Of a stretch of DNA of 64,000 nt, positions 21,135-32,700 are shown piece by piece. The translations under genes were made by a program, and so were the position numbers. The stretch's first letter is position 1. Every line of letters starts with the position of its first letter. Under the pieces are notes generated by a model. The model was given only the letters and a program-made list of their open reading frames with translations, did not search any database and was not told the origin of the DNA. The DNA is from Bufo bufo (Eukaryota > Chordata > Amphibia > Anura > Bufonidae), in the NCBI RefSeq assembly GCF_905171765.1, contig NC_053392.1, positions 402,801,399-402,865,398 on the forward strand, written 5' to 3'.

Positions 21135-22079
21135 TTAAGCTAGAAAGCCTTCTTGCATCTGTACGTGTGAAATTCAAGCTTTATATACTGCTGTCATATT
21201 TTGTTATAAAAAAACACCCTTTTTGGGCAAAGTACTTACTATTGCAGCCTTTGCTGCATCTGTTATTGTTAAAACAAGCTTTAAATAGGGTTGAGCGAAC
21301 CCAAACTGTAAAGTTCGGGTTCGTACTGAACTTTAGGATTTTTGGACCCCAGACCCGAACATTTCCGAAAAAGTTTGGGTTTGGGTTCGGTGTTCGGCGC
21401 TTTCTTGGCGCTTTTTGAAAGGCTGCACAGCAGCCAATCAACAAGCATCATACTACTTGCCCCGAGAGGCCATCAAAGCCATGCCTACTAATGGCATGGC
21501 TGTGATTGGCCAAAGCAGCATGTGACCCAGGCTCTATACAAGCTTTAGTCACGTAGCGCTGCACATCACTCTGCTGTTACAAGTGTAGGGAGAGGATGCT
21601 GCTGGACTTGTGATTTCAGGGAGAGAATAGGAGAGAATCTAACTCAGTGATCTACCTAGAAATAGTTGTGTGGGTGCAGGACACAATCGTTTTACCCTGC
21701 CCTGAGGCCATTGACCAAGAAAAAAATATCTTTTAAAATTCTGTCAGTTAGGTAGGTGGCGGCGGCGGCGGCTATTTTATGCATGCTTAGTGCACCAGCA
21801 CTGCATTTTAGCTTTTGGGACATTGCAAATCACCATTTTTGGGGCAAACTACAACATCTGGATTAGTCAGTGTGCAATTTAAGGTAGAAATACACCCATC
21901 ATTTTCTGGGGTTTGAAAAACACACTTTTATGACAAAAAACTAAATTTTTAGGCCTTGCAGCATCAGCACATGTGAAATTACAGGCTTATATACTGCTGT
22001 CAAATTCAGTTGTTAAACAAACAGTCGTTTGGGCACAAAAAAAAATTGTTGGCAGCCTTTGATGCAGATGTCACTGTGA

Positions 22080-22995
22080 GATACACCCTTAATACATTTG
22101 GGTTACATTCAGAGATTTTAAATACCGCCATTTGGAGCACCAATATTTAATTCAGGCCTACACTGGTTCAGGCCCTGTTAGATACACCCTCTACATACAG
22201 GGGTTTCAATCAGGGATTTGAAATACAGCCATTTTGTGCAAAGATATATTTACTTCAGGCCTACACTGGTTCAGACCGTGTGAGATACCCCCCTACATAC
22301 AGGGGTTTGAATCAGACATTTGAAATACAGCCATTTGAAATACAGCCATTTTGTGCAAAGATATATTTACTTCAGGCCTACACTGATTCAGGGCGTGTGT
22401 GATCCCCCTATACATACAGGGGTTTGATTCAGCCATTTGAAATACAGCCATTTGAAATACAGCCATTTGAAATACAGCCATTTTGTGCAAAGATATATTT
22501 ACTTCAGGCCTACACTCATTCAGGGCATGTGTGATCCCCCCTATACATACAGGGGTTTGATTCAGCCATTTGAAATACAGCCATTTGAAATACAGCCATT
22601 TTGTGCAAAGAAATCTTTAATTCAGGCCTACACTGATTCAGGGTGTGTGAGATCCCCCCTATACATACAGGGGTTTGATTCAGCCATTTGAAATACAGCC
22701 ATTTGAAATACAGCCATTTTGTGCAAAGATATATTTACTTCAGGCCTACACTGATTCAGGGTGTGTGTGATCCCCCTATACATACAGGGGTTTGATTCAG
22801 CCATTTGAAATACAGCCATTTGAAATACAGCCATTTTGTGCAAAGATATATTTACTTTAGGCCTACACTGATTCAGGGCATGTGTGATCCCCCTATACAT
22901 ACAGGGGTTTAATTCAGCCTTTTGAAATACAGCCAATTAAAATATAGCCATTTTGTGCAAAGAAATCTTTAATTGAGGCCTAGTCTGGTTCAGGC
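22080..22995 (+). repeat. ~115-bp array with nested 15-bp expansions
   Basis: The outer unit holds 'ttcaggcctacactgattca', 'cctatacatacaggggtttg' and 'cattttgtgcaaagatatat'. Inside each, the 15-mer 'ccatttgaaatacag' is present one to four times, so outer units vary in length. Minus-strand frames reading MAVFQ MAVFQ MAVFQ are products of the 15-mer, which is a multiple of three. Confidence 0.9.
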
Positions 22996-23082
22996 CATGT
23001 GAGATACACCCTTTACATACTGTCGTTATTTTCTACTATTAATTAAACACCCATTTAGGGCAAGATCCTAAATTCAAAAAAT

Positions 23083-23940
23083 ATGAGGAGAGCATCAAAT
23101 AATGGACGTGGGGACGTGGCCCAGGTCGTGGTGCTGCTGGTGGAGCTCCTGTTGCAGGGAGAGGACGTGGTCGATAGTGTTTATCACGAATATTCGAATT
23201 TTTATCGCGAATATAGGTACTTCGAAAATTCGCGAAAATTTCGAATGTAGTTATATATATTCGGAATTTTGAATATTCTATTTTTTTTTCAAATTTTTTT
23301 TTTTACATATTTTTTTTTTTTATCAGTACACATGATCCCTCACTGCTTCTAGCTTGTGGGCCAATAAGAAGGCTGCAATACACTTGACTTTAGGAGTAGT
23401 AGTGTTTGCGAATTTTGTTCTATATTTGTTTTTTTAGAATATTCGCTATATTGCTATATATTCTTGTTTTAGAATATTCCGAATATTCGAAAAAACGAAG
23501 TTATAGCAATATAGAGAATATTTGAAAAAAATCTAATAGAGCAATTTAGCTAATTTAGTGCTATAATCTTCTTTGTCTAATAGTAGTTGTAAGTTGAAAA
23601 ATTCGCAATAAAAAATTTGAATCCGAAAATTCGAATTCCGAAAATTCTACAAAATATTCGCGAAATATCGTGAATTCGAATATGACCCCTGCCGCTCATC
23701 ACTAGTGGTCGATCTGTGCCAGCTACACGCATAAGTGAAACCCCTTCCTCAGGTGGGAGTAGTCGACAAAACCTGCAGTGGTATTTGGTCGGGCCTAATG
23801 CTGCTCTACAAATGGTGAGGCCTGAACAAGTACAGGCGATAGTAGATTGGGTTACTGACAGTGGATTCAGTTCCCTCACATTGTCTCCCACCCAGTCTCC
23901 TGCGGAAAGACCACAGTTGACACCTGCAGCTGATGTCCAT
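23083..23940 (+). pseudogene. hAT E transposase, N-terminal piece
   Basis: ATG 23083 (MRRASNNGRG), one frameshift in the Gly/Arg-rich head, then a 530-bp MITE plus its 8-bp duplication. Then SVPATRISETPSSGGSS and VGPNAALQMVRPEQVQAI, colinear with the heads of A and B (VGPNAVLRMVRPEQVQAL). It ends at the 8-bp target duplication of hAT F (23933-23940). The frame continues at 34721. Confidence 0.85.
23175..23704. mobile_element. AT-rich hAT-type MITE (530 bp), 8-bp TSD gtggtcga
   Basis: Left end 'tagtgtttatcacgaatatt', right end (complement) 'tagtgatgagcggcaggggt', flanked by perfect gtggtcga (23167-23174, 23705-23712). The interior is full of 'cgaatattcg'-like palindromes. Removing it and one duplication joins the Gly/Arg-rich coding stretch in frame (GRGRSVPATR). 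A relative is at 52735-53557 and a fragment at 57045-57105. Confidence 0.93.
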
Positions 23941-23954
23941 TAGAGATGTCCATT

Positions 23955-24242
23955 AGACGTGTTTGTGTGTTTAAGGCCCAGCTGCCAGTGCATAGTGTCA
24001 CTTCAGCACCATTTATTTCTGGTGTCACATTCGATTACATTTAAAGAAAAAAAACAATTTTGAATGTGAATAAATAGCAGTCAGTTGCACACACGTGTTT
24101 GTGTGTTTAAGGCCCAGCTGCCAGTGCATAGTGTCACTTCAGCGCCATTCATATCTGGTGTCACATTCGATTAAATTTAAAGAAAAACAACAATTTTGAC
24201 TGTGAATAAATAGCAGTCAGTTGCACACACGTGTTTGTGTGT
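23955..24242 (+). repeat. ~145-bp array of hAT F, left part
   Basis: Two units containing 'ggcccagctgccagtgcata' and 'gtgaataaatagcagtcagt'. The third unit is interrupted after 'gtgtttaa' by the piggyBac. The array continues at 29126-29700. Confidence 0.85.
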
Positions 24243-25193
24243 TTAACTCTTTTCCGACCGCCTAACGCACGGATGCGTCCTGGCGGCGGTCGATTCATTC
24301 CTTTTGGACGCATCCGTGCGTCATCTCGCGAGACGCGAGATTTCGGTCTGAGCCGGCCCGCGCATGCGCATTGCAGGCCGGCAAAAGTTAAGGAACAATT
24401 TCGTCACCAGCCTACCAGCCAATGATCATCGCTGGCAGGCTGGCGATTTTCAAAAAATCAAATCAGAAGCCATCTAACACCTTATATTTATAAATATAAG
24501 GTGTTAAATGGCTTCTGTGCTCCTCTGCTGGTCCTTTTCGTCGGTTGGTCCCCGCAGAGGAGCACACATCACAGTGAGTAGCCACCAAACACCACACTTA
24601 GCCCCAGATCACCCCCCATCACCCCAATTAACCCCTTGATCACCCCTTGATTGCCCCTGTCAATCACCTAGTGAAAGGGAAAAAAGTGATCAGTGTAAAC
24701 CGTCACTTTTTTTTTTCACTGGTATTGACTGATAGGTTTTAGGATAGTTTAGGCCCCTTGGTTAGGTAGTTAGCGTCGGTTAGTGCCCAGCCCACCGCAC
24801 CGCAGTCACTGATTCGCTGATTAGCGTATCGCTAATCAGCATTTGTACTTTTATAGTATCTGTAAGTGATCAAAACTAATCACAGTCAGATCTATAATAG
24901 TATTAGTGTCACCTTAGCTCGCCCTCCACCCAAAACGCAGTGTTTGCCCGATCAGGCCTGATCGGTCGCCCACACGTGCGTTAACCCACGCCCGCCCCGC
25001 TGCAGAGCCAAATTTTTTTTTTTTTTATCACTGCACAATCACTTTACAAGCGCTGCGGCGATAAAAAAATCAGTTTTGATATTTTTTATCAATCGCAGCG
25101 GCCTCCGGTACTTCGCTAGCCTCCCATTTGTAAGACAGGCTTGCTTTTTTTCTTGGGTAGTCTCAGGGAATACCCCTAAATTTAGTAGTCCAA

Positions 25194-27088
25194 ATGTCAA
25201 ACAGGAGGTATTCTTCTGAAGAGGCCTACAGGCTTCTGACCCAGTCGGATGAGGAATGGGAACACTCATCTGATGAATCTAGCGGTTCAGAATATGAACC
25301 TGTAGAAAGCAGTGACAGTCTGACCCAAAGTTCAGACGAGGAGGTTGAGGTCCCTGATAGCACCAGGCGTACCTGGCCCCGTGTCGCTAGACCACAGGTT
25401 GCACAGGATCCGCTTCATGGGCAGCAGAGTGGGGCTGGCGATGTCGGATTACGTGGTGAGGCATACACCAGCAGCACAGCCCATCCTGGACCTAGTACCA
25501 GCACTGCCGTACAACATGGTGAAGTGGCGAGCACCAGAAGGGCAGTTGAAGCTGGTACGGTGGCACGTGCAATAGTTACCCCGTCGCAGCCACCGCACAG
25601 ACAGGCCTGTAGAGCCCCTAGAGTCCCTGAGGTGCTGGCAAACCCTGATTGGCAGTCCCCAACTTCTGCCGCACCTGTAGTTCCCCCTTTCACTGCCCAG
25701 TCTGGAGTTTGGGTTGAGACAGCTCAGATCGGTTCGGCACTGGGATTTTTTGAGCTGTTCTTGACTGCGGAGCTCTTGGACTTAGTCGTGGCAGAAACAA
25801 ATGCCACTCAATTTATAGCCGCCAACCCGGGAAGCTTTTATGCCCAGCCTTTCCGGTGGAAACCAGTCCAAGTTTCCGAAATTAAAATTTTTCTCCTCAA
25901 CATGTGTCTAACCAAAAAGCATGAATTGCGGTCATATTGGTCCACGAAAACAATTCATCACATGCCCATGTTCTCTGCTGCTATGTCCAGGACACGATTT
26001 GAGACCATCCTGCGTTTCCTGCACTTTAGCGACAACACCACCTCCCGTCCCAGAGGCCACCCAGCTTTTGACCGACTCCACAAAATTCGGCCCCTCATAG
26101 ACCACTTCAACAACAAATTTGCAGATTTGTATACCCCTGAGCAAAACATCTGCGTAGACGAGTCCCTTATACATTTTACCAGGCGCCTTGGCTTCAAACC
26201 ATACATCCCAAGCAAGCGTGCCCGGTATGGGGTCAAATTGTATAAGCTCTGTGAAAGGGCCACAGGCTATACCCACAAATTTCGTACTATGAGGGTAAAG
26301 ATCAGACCCTGGAGCCGGTTGGTTGCCCTGACTACCTGGGGAGCAGTGGGAAGATAGTCTGGGACTTGGTGTCACCCTTATTTGGCAAGGGGTACCATCT
26401 TTATGTGGACAATTTTTACACAAGTGCGCCCCTCTTCAGGCATTTGTTCCTAGAACAGATTGGCTGCTGTAGCACCGCGCGACCTAGTCGCCGGGGCTTC
26501 CCCCAATGGCTCGTTACCACCCGTCTTGCAAGAGGGGAGAGGGCTGCCTTGTGTAACGAAGAACTGCTCACGGTGAAATGGAGAGACAAGTGTGACGTTT
26601 ACATGCTCTCCTCCATTCACGCAGACACGACAATACAAATTGAACGGGCAACCAGTGTCATTGAAAAGCCCCTCTCAGTCCACGACTATAACCTTCACAT
26701 GGGACGGGTGGACTTCAATGACCAGATGTTGTCTCCGTATTTAGTTTCCCGACGCACCAGACGTTGGTATAAGAAGGTGTCTGTATATTTGATTCAATTG
26801 GCTGCATATAATAGTTTTGTTCTCTACAGTAAGGCTGGGAGAACAGGATCCTTCCTCAAATTTCAGGAAGAGATCATCGAGAACCTCCTGTATCCAGGAG
26901 GTTCCGTGGCCCCATCCACCAGTGTAGTGAGCCGTCTACACGAGCGACATTTCCCCAATGTCGTTGCTGGTACCTCAACCAAACCGTCACCTCGAAAAAG
27001 ATGTTGTGTCTGTAGCAGGAGTGGAATAAGGCGTGACACCCGCTATTTCTGTCCTGACTGCCCTGACCACCCCCTGCCCTATGCTTAG
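25194..27088 (+). pseudogene. piggyBac transposase (PGBD4-like), one frameshift
   Basis: ATG at 25194, MSNRRYSSEEAYRLL, followed by an acidic, Ser-rich N-terminal ~170 residues. The DDD catalytic domain shows its three aspartates in NICVDESLIHF (about 26150), HLYVDNFYTS (about 26400) and MGRVDFNDQM (about 26700). The C-terminal Cys-rich finger CCVCSRSGIRRDTRYFCPDC ends just before LPYA and a TAG. A single-base loss near 26283-26287 (after HKFR) shifts the frame, so two open frames of 387 and 240 codons result. Cut-and-paste at TTAA is the family's activity. Otherwise complete, which suggests a fairly young copy. Confidence 0.93.
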
Positions 27089-29065
27089 GGGAGTGTTTCC
27101 GGAAGTACCACACACAGGTACACTTAGCATAGGGATTGCATCTCACAGGACAGGCACACAGGGCTATTAGGGCCCTTACACTCACAGCTGCTGCAAACCT
27201 CTCCTTTCACCTGGGACAAAGTGCATAATGTACTTCGCCACATCTTTGGGCGATTTGCGCTTTGCACATTGTCCCATGGGGAAGGAGAGGTTTGTCCTAT
27301 AAAAGGTAAAAAAATTAAAAAAAATTAAAAACTCACCGGTAAGCAAAAAAGTTAACGTTCTGTTCAAAAAGTTAAATAAAGTTTATATGTTCCGTTCAAA
27401 TTTTATTATAAAGTTAATAAATTTATTGCGTTGCGGCCTGGTTTTTTCTTTTTTTTTTTTACCTTCCAGGTGGACCAACCGATCGACTAGCTGCAGCACT
27501 GATGTGCATTCTGACAGAAGCATTGCGCTGCTGTCAGATTGCACAAAAGTCGGTGTATGCGGCACTGCAAGATGAGATTTCTCCTCTGCAGTAAAAGATA
27601 CGTTTGCCGAGGCATATGAGCTGAGGGGGAGGCGGTGTTCATATACTTTGGCAAACACTTTGTATATAAAAAAAATAATAATAATCCCGGCAATGATTTA
27701 TTCATTCACATCGATTGATGTGAATGGAGAAATCTGGTTTGCCAGGGCATACGGGTTAAGTGGGTTTAGATGTTGGGCGGAGCTCCTATGTCCTGGCAGA
27801 CGCCTTTCCCCTCCTTTTTTTTTTTGGCAGAGATTTTTTCATCCACATTGATCGATGCGAATGAAGAAATCTGTGCCGTTCATTTTTTCTTTCAGCCCAG
27901 AGGCTGAACGGAAAAAAAAAATCTCATTACAAATATGCTCGATATAAGGAGAATAGCAGAAACTCCTAATGCTGGCCATACATGTAATGATTGCGGAGAC
28001 CCTCAAATGCCAGGGCAGTACAAACACCCCACAAATGACCCCATTTTGGAAAGAAAACACCCCAAGGTATTCGCTGAGGGGCATATTGAGTCCATGAAAG
28101 ATTGAAATTTTTGTCCCAAGTTAGCGGAAAGGGAGATTTTGTGAGAAAAAAAAAATAAAAAATTTCCGCTAACTTGTGCCAAAAAAAAAAAAATTCTCTG
28201 AACTCGCCATGCCCCTTATTGAATACCTTGGGGTGTCTTCTTTCCAAAATGAGGTCACATGTGGGGTATTTATACTGCCCTGGAATTTTAGGGGCCCTAA
28301 AACGTGAGAAGAAGTCTGGGATCCAAATGTCTAAAAATGCCCTCCTAAAAGAAATTTGGGCCCCTTTGCGCATCTAGGCTGCAAAAAAGTGTCACACATG
28401 TGGCATTGCCGTACTCAAGAGAAGTTGGGGAATGTGTTTTGGGGTGTCATTTTACATATACCCGTGCTGGGTGAGATAAATATCTTGGTCAAATGCCAAC
28501 TTTGTATAAAAAAATGGGAAAAGTTGTCTTTTGACAAGATATTTCTCTCACCCAGCATGGGTATATGTAAAAAGACACCCCAAAACACATTGCCCTACTT
28601 CTTCTGAGTACGGTGATACCAGATGTGTGACACTTTTTTGCAGCCTAGGTGGGAAAATGGGCCCACATTCCAAAGAGCACCTTTCGGATTTCACAGGGCA
28701 TTTTTTTTACAGATTTTGATTTCAAACTACTTCTCACACATTAGGGCCCCTAAAAGGCCAAGGCAGTATAACTACCCGACAAGTGACCCCATTTTAGAAA
28801 GAAGACACCCTGAGGTATTCCGTGAGGGGCATGGCGAGTTCCTAGAATTTTTTGTCACAAGTTAGCGGAAAATGATGATTTTTAATTTTTTTTCTTACAA
28901 AGTCTCATATTCCACTAACTTGTGACAAAAAATAAAAACTTCCATGAACTCACTATGCCCATCACGAAATACCTTGGGGTGTCTTCTTTCCAAAATGGGG
29001 TCTCTTGTGGGGTAGTTATACTGCCCTGGCATTTTAGGGGCACGAATGCTTGAGAAGTAGTTTGA
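27089..29065. repeat. piggyBac 3' region made of foldback repeats
   Basis: Three palindromic blocks. One is about 28018-28258 ('cattttggaaagaaaacacc' pairs with 'gtcttctttccaaaatg'; stem includes 'aagttagcgga'). Another is about 28375-28650, with 'gtgtcacacatgtgg' on one arm and 'agatgtgtgacac' on the other around a centre near 28510. The third is about 28783-29010, a diverged copy of the first. No long frame is credible. 27100-28000 shows no recognisable feature apart from poly-T and poly-A runs. Confidence 0.7.
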
Positions 29066-29160
29066 ACACCAGATATGAATGGCGCTGAAGTGACACTATG
29101 CACTGGCAGCTGGGCCTTAAACACACATAGTGTCACTTCAGCGCCATTCATATCTGGTGT
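29066..29160. repeat. Perfect 35-bp inverted repeat at piggyBac/F junction
   Basis: 29066-29100 is the exact reverse complement of 29126-29160, with a 25-base loop (29101-29125) that contains 'ggccttaaacaca'. The arms are hAT F array sequence ('cagcgccattcatatctggt' on the right arm). So one array segment was inverted next to the array at the point where the piggyBac right end should be. Confidence 0.9.
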
Positions 29161-29700
29161 CACATTCGATTACATTTAAAGAAAAACAACAATTTTGACT
29201 GTGAATAAATAGCAGTCAGTTGCACACACATGTTTGTGTGTTTAAGGCCCAGCTGCCAGTCCATAGTGTCACTTCAGCGCCATTCATTTCTGGTGTCACA
29301 TTCGATTACATTTAAAGAAAAACAACAATTTTGACTGTGAATAAATAGCAGTCAGTTGAACACACGTGTTTGTGTGTTTAAGGCCCAGCTGCCAGTGCAT
29401 AGTGTCACTTCAGCGGCATTCATTTCTGGTGTCACATTCGATTACATTTAAAGAAAAACAACAATTTTGACTGTGAATAAATAGCAGTCAGTTGCACACA
29501 TGTGTTTGTGTGTTTAAGGCCCAGCTGCCAGTGCATAGTGACACTTCAGCGCCATTCATTTCTGGTGTCACATTCGATTACATTTAAAGAAAAACAACAA
29601 TTTTGACTGTGAATAAATAGCAGTCAGTTGCACACATGTGTTTGTGTGTTTAAGGCCCAGCTGAAAGTCCATAGTGTTACTTCAGCGCAACTCATATCTG
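29126..29700 (+). repeat. ~145-bp array of hAT F, right part (about 4 units)
   Basis: Continuation of the array at 23955-24242 with the same internal markers. It ends 'catatctggtgtcatagtag', which resembles the array-end sequence of hAT G (about 63060-63110, inverted). It lies about 80 bases before the transposase frame. Confidence 0.85.
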
Positions 29701-29775
29701 GTGTCATAGTAGCTTGCACGCATAGTACAACTTAACTAATCTAAAAAAAATTATAAGCAGAGGCAGGCCACCCCG

Positions 29776-32700
29776 CAGGGGCCGTCGTGGTCGTGGTGCT
29801 GTGATTCCCTTTGGCCCTACAATAATGCCCAGTGTTCAGAGGCCACGTACCCTGAACTCGAAAAGTTCTGAAGACATAGTTGATTGGCTAACACAGGACA
29901 CCCAATCTTCTACAGCTTCCGCTCGGAACCTTGACGCACCATCCTCCTCCAGCTCAGCTTTGGGCACCTCTCAAGTTACCACTCGCCCGCCTGCCGCCAC
30001 CACCAACACTAGCACCACAGCCGCTTCACTTGATCTGTCAGAGGAGTTATTTACACATCAGTTGGAAGAAATGAGCGATGCGCAACCATTATTGCCAGAG
30101 GATGTAAATAATAGGAATATGTCTCAGTCAGGCAGCATTACACACATGGATGTACGGTGTGATGATGATGATGTTGTACCCGCTGCTGCTTCCTTTGCTG
30201 AGTTGTCAGATACAAGTGAAGCGGTTGATCATGATGATGTGTCCATGGATGTCACGTGGGTGCCCGCTCGAAGAGAAGAAGAACAGGGGGAAAGTTCAGA
30301 TGGGGAGACAGAGAGGAGGACGAGACAAATTGGAAGCAGGGGGAGGTCGTCGCAAGGAGCTATTTGCACAGTCAGACAGCATGCATCGGCACCCGGGGTC
30401 AGCCAGACAGCACGCCAATCAACGCATGCTGTTGTCACCACCAGAATGCCGTCATTGCAGAGCTCAGCAGTGTGGCATTTTTTTTGTGTGTCTGCCTCTG
30501 ACAACAGCGATGCCATTTGCAACTTGTGCCAAAAGAAACTAAGTCGTGGGAAGTCCAACACCCACCTAGGTACAACTGCTTTGCGAAGGCACATGATCGC
30601 ACATCACAAACGCCTATGGGATCAACACATGAGTACAAGCAGCACACAAACTCAAAGCCGCCATCCTCCTCCTGGTCCAGCATCTTCAGCCACATCAACC
30701 ACTGCTGTCCTCCTTGCCCCCTCTCAAACATCCGCCACTCCGTCTCTCGCCTTGAGCAGTTCCTGCTCATCTGCCCACAGTCAGGTGTCTGTCAAGGACA
30801 TGTTTGAGCGTAAGAAGCCAATATCACAAAGTCACCCCCTTGCCCGGCGTCTGACAGCTGACTTGTCTGAACTCTTATCCCGCCAGCTTTTACCATACAA
30901 GCTGGTGGATTCTGAGGCCTTCAAAAAATTTGTAGCTATTGGGACACCGCAGTGGAAGGTACCCGGCCGAAATTTCTTTACACAAAAGGCAATCCCCAAC
31001 CTGTACTCGATTGTGCAAAAGGAAGTCATGGCATGTCTGGCACACAGTGTTGAGGCAAGGGTCCATCTGACCACTGATACCTGGTCTGCAAAGCACGGTC
31101 AGGGCAGTTATGTCACCTACACTGCACAATGGGTAAACCTGCTGACGGCTGCCAAGCATGTAATGCGTTGCTCTGCAGAGGAGTTGGTGACACCGCCACG
31201 ACTTGCAGACAGGCCTGCTGCCACCTCCTCTACTCCTCCTACTCCATCCTCTTCCATAACCTCCTCGGCTGAGTCCTCTTCTGCTGCGTCTTGCTCCACA
31301 TCAACGACACCCCCCCAGCTCCCCAGGGGCTATTCCACATCCTGGATACGACAGTGTCACGCCTTCTTGAAGTTGACTTGCCTGAAAGCAGAGAGTCACA
31401 CCGGAGCAGCACTCCTGAACGCACAGGTGGATCAGTGGCTGACTCCGCACCAACTGTAGATCGGCAAAGTGGTGTGTGACAACGGAAGCAATTTGTTGGC
31501 GGCATTGAATTTGGGCAAGTTGACACATGTGCCGTGCATGGCACATGTGTGTAATCTGATCGTACAACGCTTTGTGCATAAGTACCCAGGCTTACAGGAC
31601 GTCCTCAAGCAGGCCAGGAAGGTGTGTGGCCATTTCAGGCGTTCCTACACGACCATGGCGCACTTTTCAGATATCCAGGGGCGAAACAACATGCCAGTGA
31701 GGCGCTTGATTTGCGACAGCCCGACACGTTGGAATTCAACATTCCTAATGTTCGACCGCCTGCTCCAACAAGAAAAAGCAGTCAACGAGTATTTGTATGA
31801 CCGGGGTGCTAGGACAGCCTCTGCGGAGCTGGGAATTTTTTTGCCACTTTACTGGACGCTCATGCACAATGCCTGTAGGCTCATGCGTCCTTTTGAGGAG
31901 GTGACAAACCTAGTCAGTCGCACCGGAGGCACCATCAGCGACATCATCCTATTTGTTTTCTTCATGGAGCGTGCCCTGCGAAGAGTGCTGGATCAGGCCG
32001 TAGATGAGCGTGAAGAGGAAGCGGAAGAGTTGTGGTCACCATCACCAACAGAAACAGCCGTATCAGCATCGCTTGCTGGACCTGCGGCAACGCTGGAAGA
32101 GGAGTGTGAGGAAGAGGAGTCAGAGGAGGAATGTGGCTTTGAGGAGGAGGAGGAAGACCAACTACAACAGGCATCCCAGGGTGCTCGTTGTCACCTATCT
32201 GGTACCTGTGGTGTTGTATGTGGCTGGGGGGAAGAACATACCTTCAGTGAGATTACTGAGGACGAGGAACGGGACATGAGTAGCTCGGCATCCAACCTTG
32301 TGCAAATGGGGTCTTTCATGCTGTCGTACCTGTTGAGGGACTCTCGTATAAAAAGGCTGAAGAAGAACGACCTGTACTGTGTGGCCACGCTACTAGACCC
32401 CCGGTATAAGCAGAAAGTGCCTGAAATGTTACCGAATTACCAGAAGTCGGAAAGGATGCAGCAGTTCCAAAACAAGTTAAAAAGTATGCTTTACACAGCG
32501 TATAAGGGTGATGTCACAGCACAACGGGAATTTAACAGGGGAAGAGGTAAAAGTAATCCTCCTCCAACCACGACCACGCCGGCAAGGACAGGACGCTTTA
32601 CAGACGTGTTGTTGATGGAGGACATGCAGAGCTTTTTAAGTCCTATGCATTACCCTCAGAGAACGACTCGACCGACAGGTAGCAGACTACCTCGCCTTAA

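Larger units (their letters stand above)
16330..21290 (+). repeat. ~305-bp higher-order satellite built of ~100-bp monomers
   Basis: Three monomer types recur in fixed order: one ending 'tctgccgcattagtcagtgt', one with 'acagcccttgctgcatctgt', and one with 'ttgcagcctttgctgcatct'. The first type is found at about 16690, 16990, 17297, 17602, 18298, 18604, 19008, 19228, 19538, 19850, 20474 and 20778, mostly 300-310 apart. Irregular spacings mark unit deletions (near 19200, 20200) or insertions (17710-18237). Short open frames on both strands are repeat artefacts. Confidence 0.9.
15765..21295 (+). mobile_element. hAT D, left end plus satellite interior (right end absent)
   Basis: Starts 'tagggttgagcgaacccg' and then shows the common family module: CCAAT/hairpin region, TATA box at 16008-16014, and 'gtcacgtagcactgcacgtc'. 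After about 16330 it is one long satellite array. It is cut at 21296 by the left end of hAT E. No transposase is present in the visible part. It carries a solo LTR (17710-18237) and a TTAA MITE (20810-21134). Confidence 0.75.
24247..29065 (+). mobile_element. piggyBac element in the hAT F array
   Basis: Follows a TTAA (24243-24246) that falls inside 'gtgtgtttaaggccc' of the array unit, the correct piggyBac target. The left region has inverted repeats ('gcacggatgcgtcc' / 'ggacgcatccgtgc', 24268-24322). The transposase is at 25194-27088. The 3' region (27100-29065) is non-coding and full of foldbacks. A right TTAA end is not seen: the sequence meets an inverted piece of the host array at 29066, so the 3' end is truncated or rearranged. 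Confidence 0.8.

Noticed and set aside
22293..22936. MAVFQ-repeat proteins on the minus strand
   Set aside because: Product of a 15-bp repeat, which is a multiple of three; no other coding evidence.
25194..27088. Domesticated PGBD4-like host gene
   Set aside because: Single exon with a frameshift, at a TTAA target inside a transposon array; better read as a piggyBac copy.
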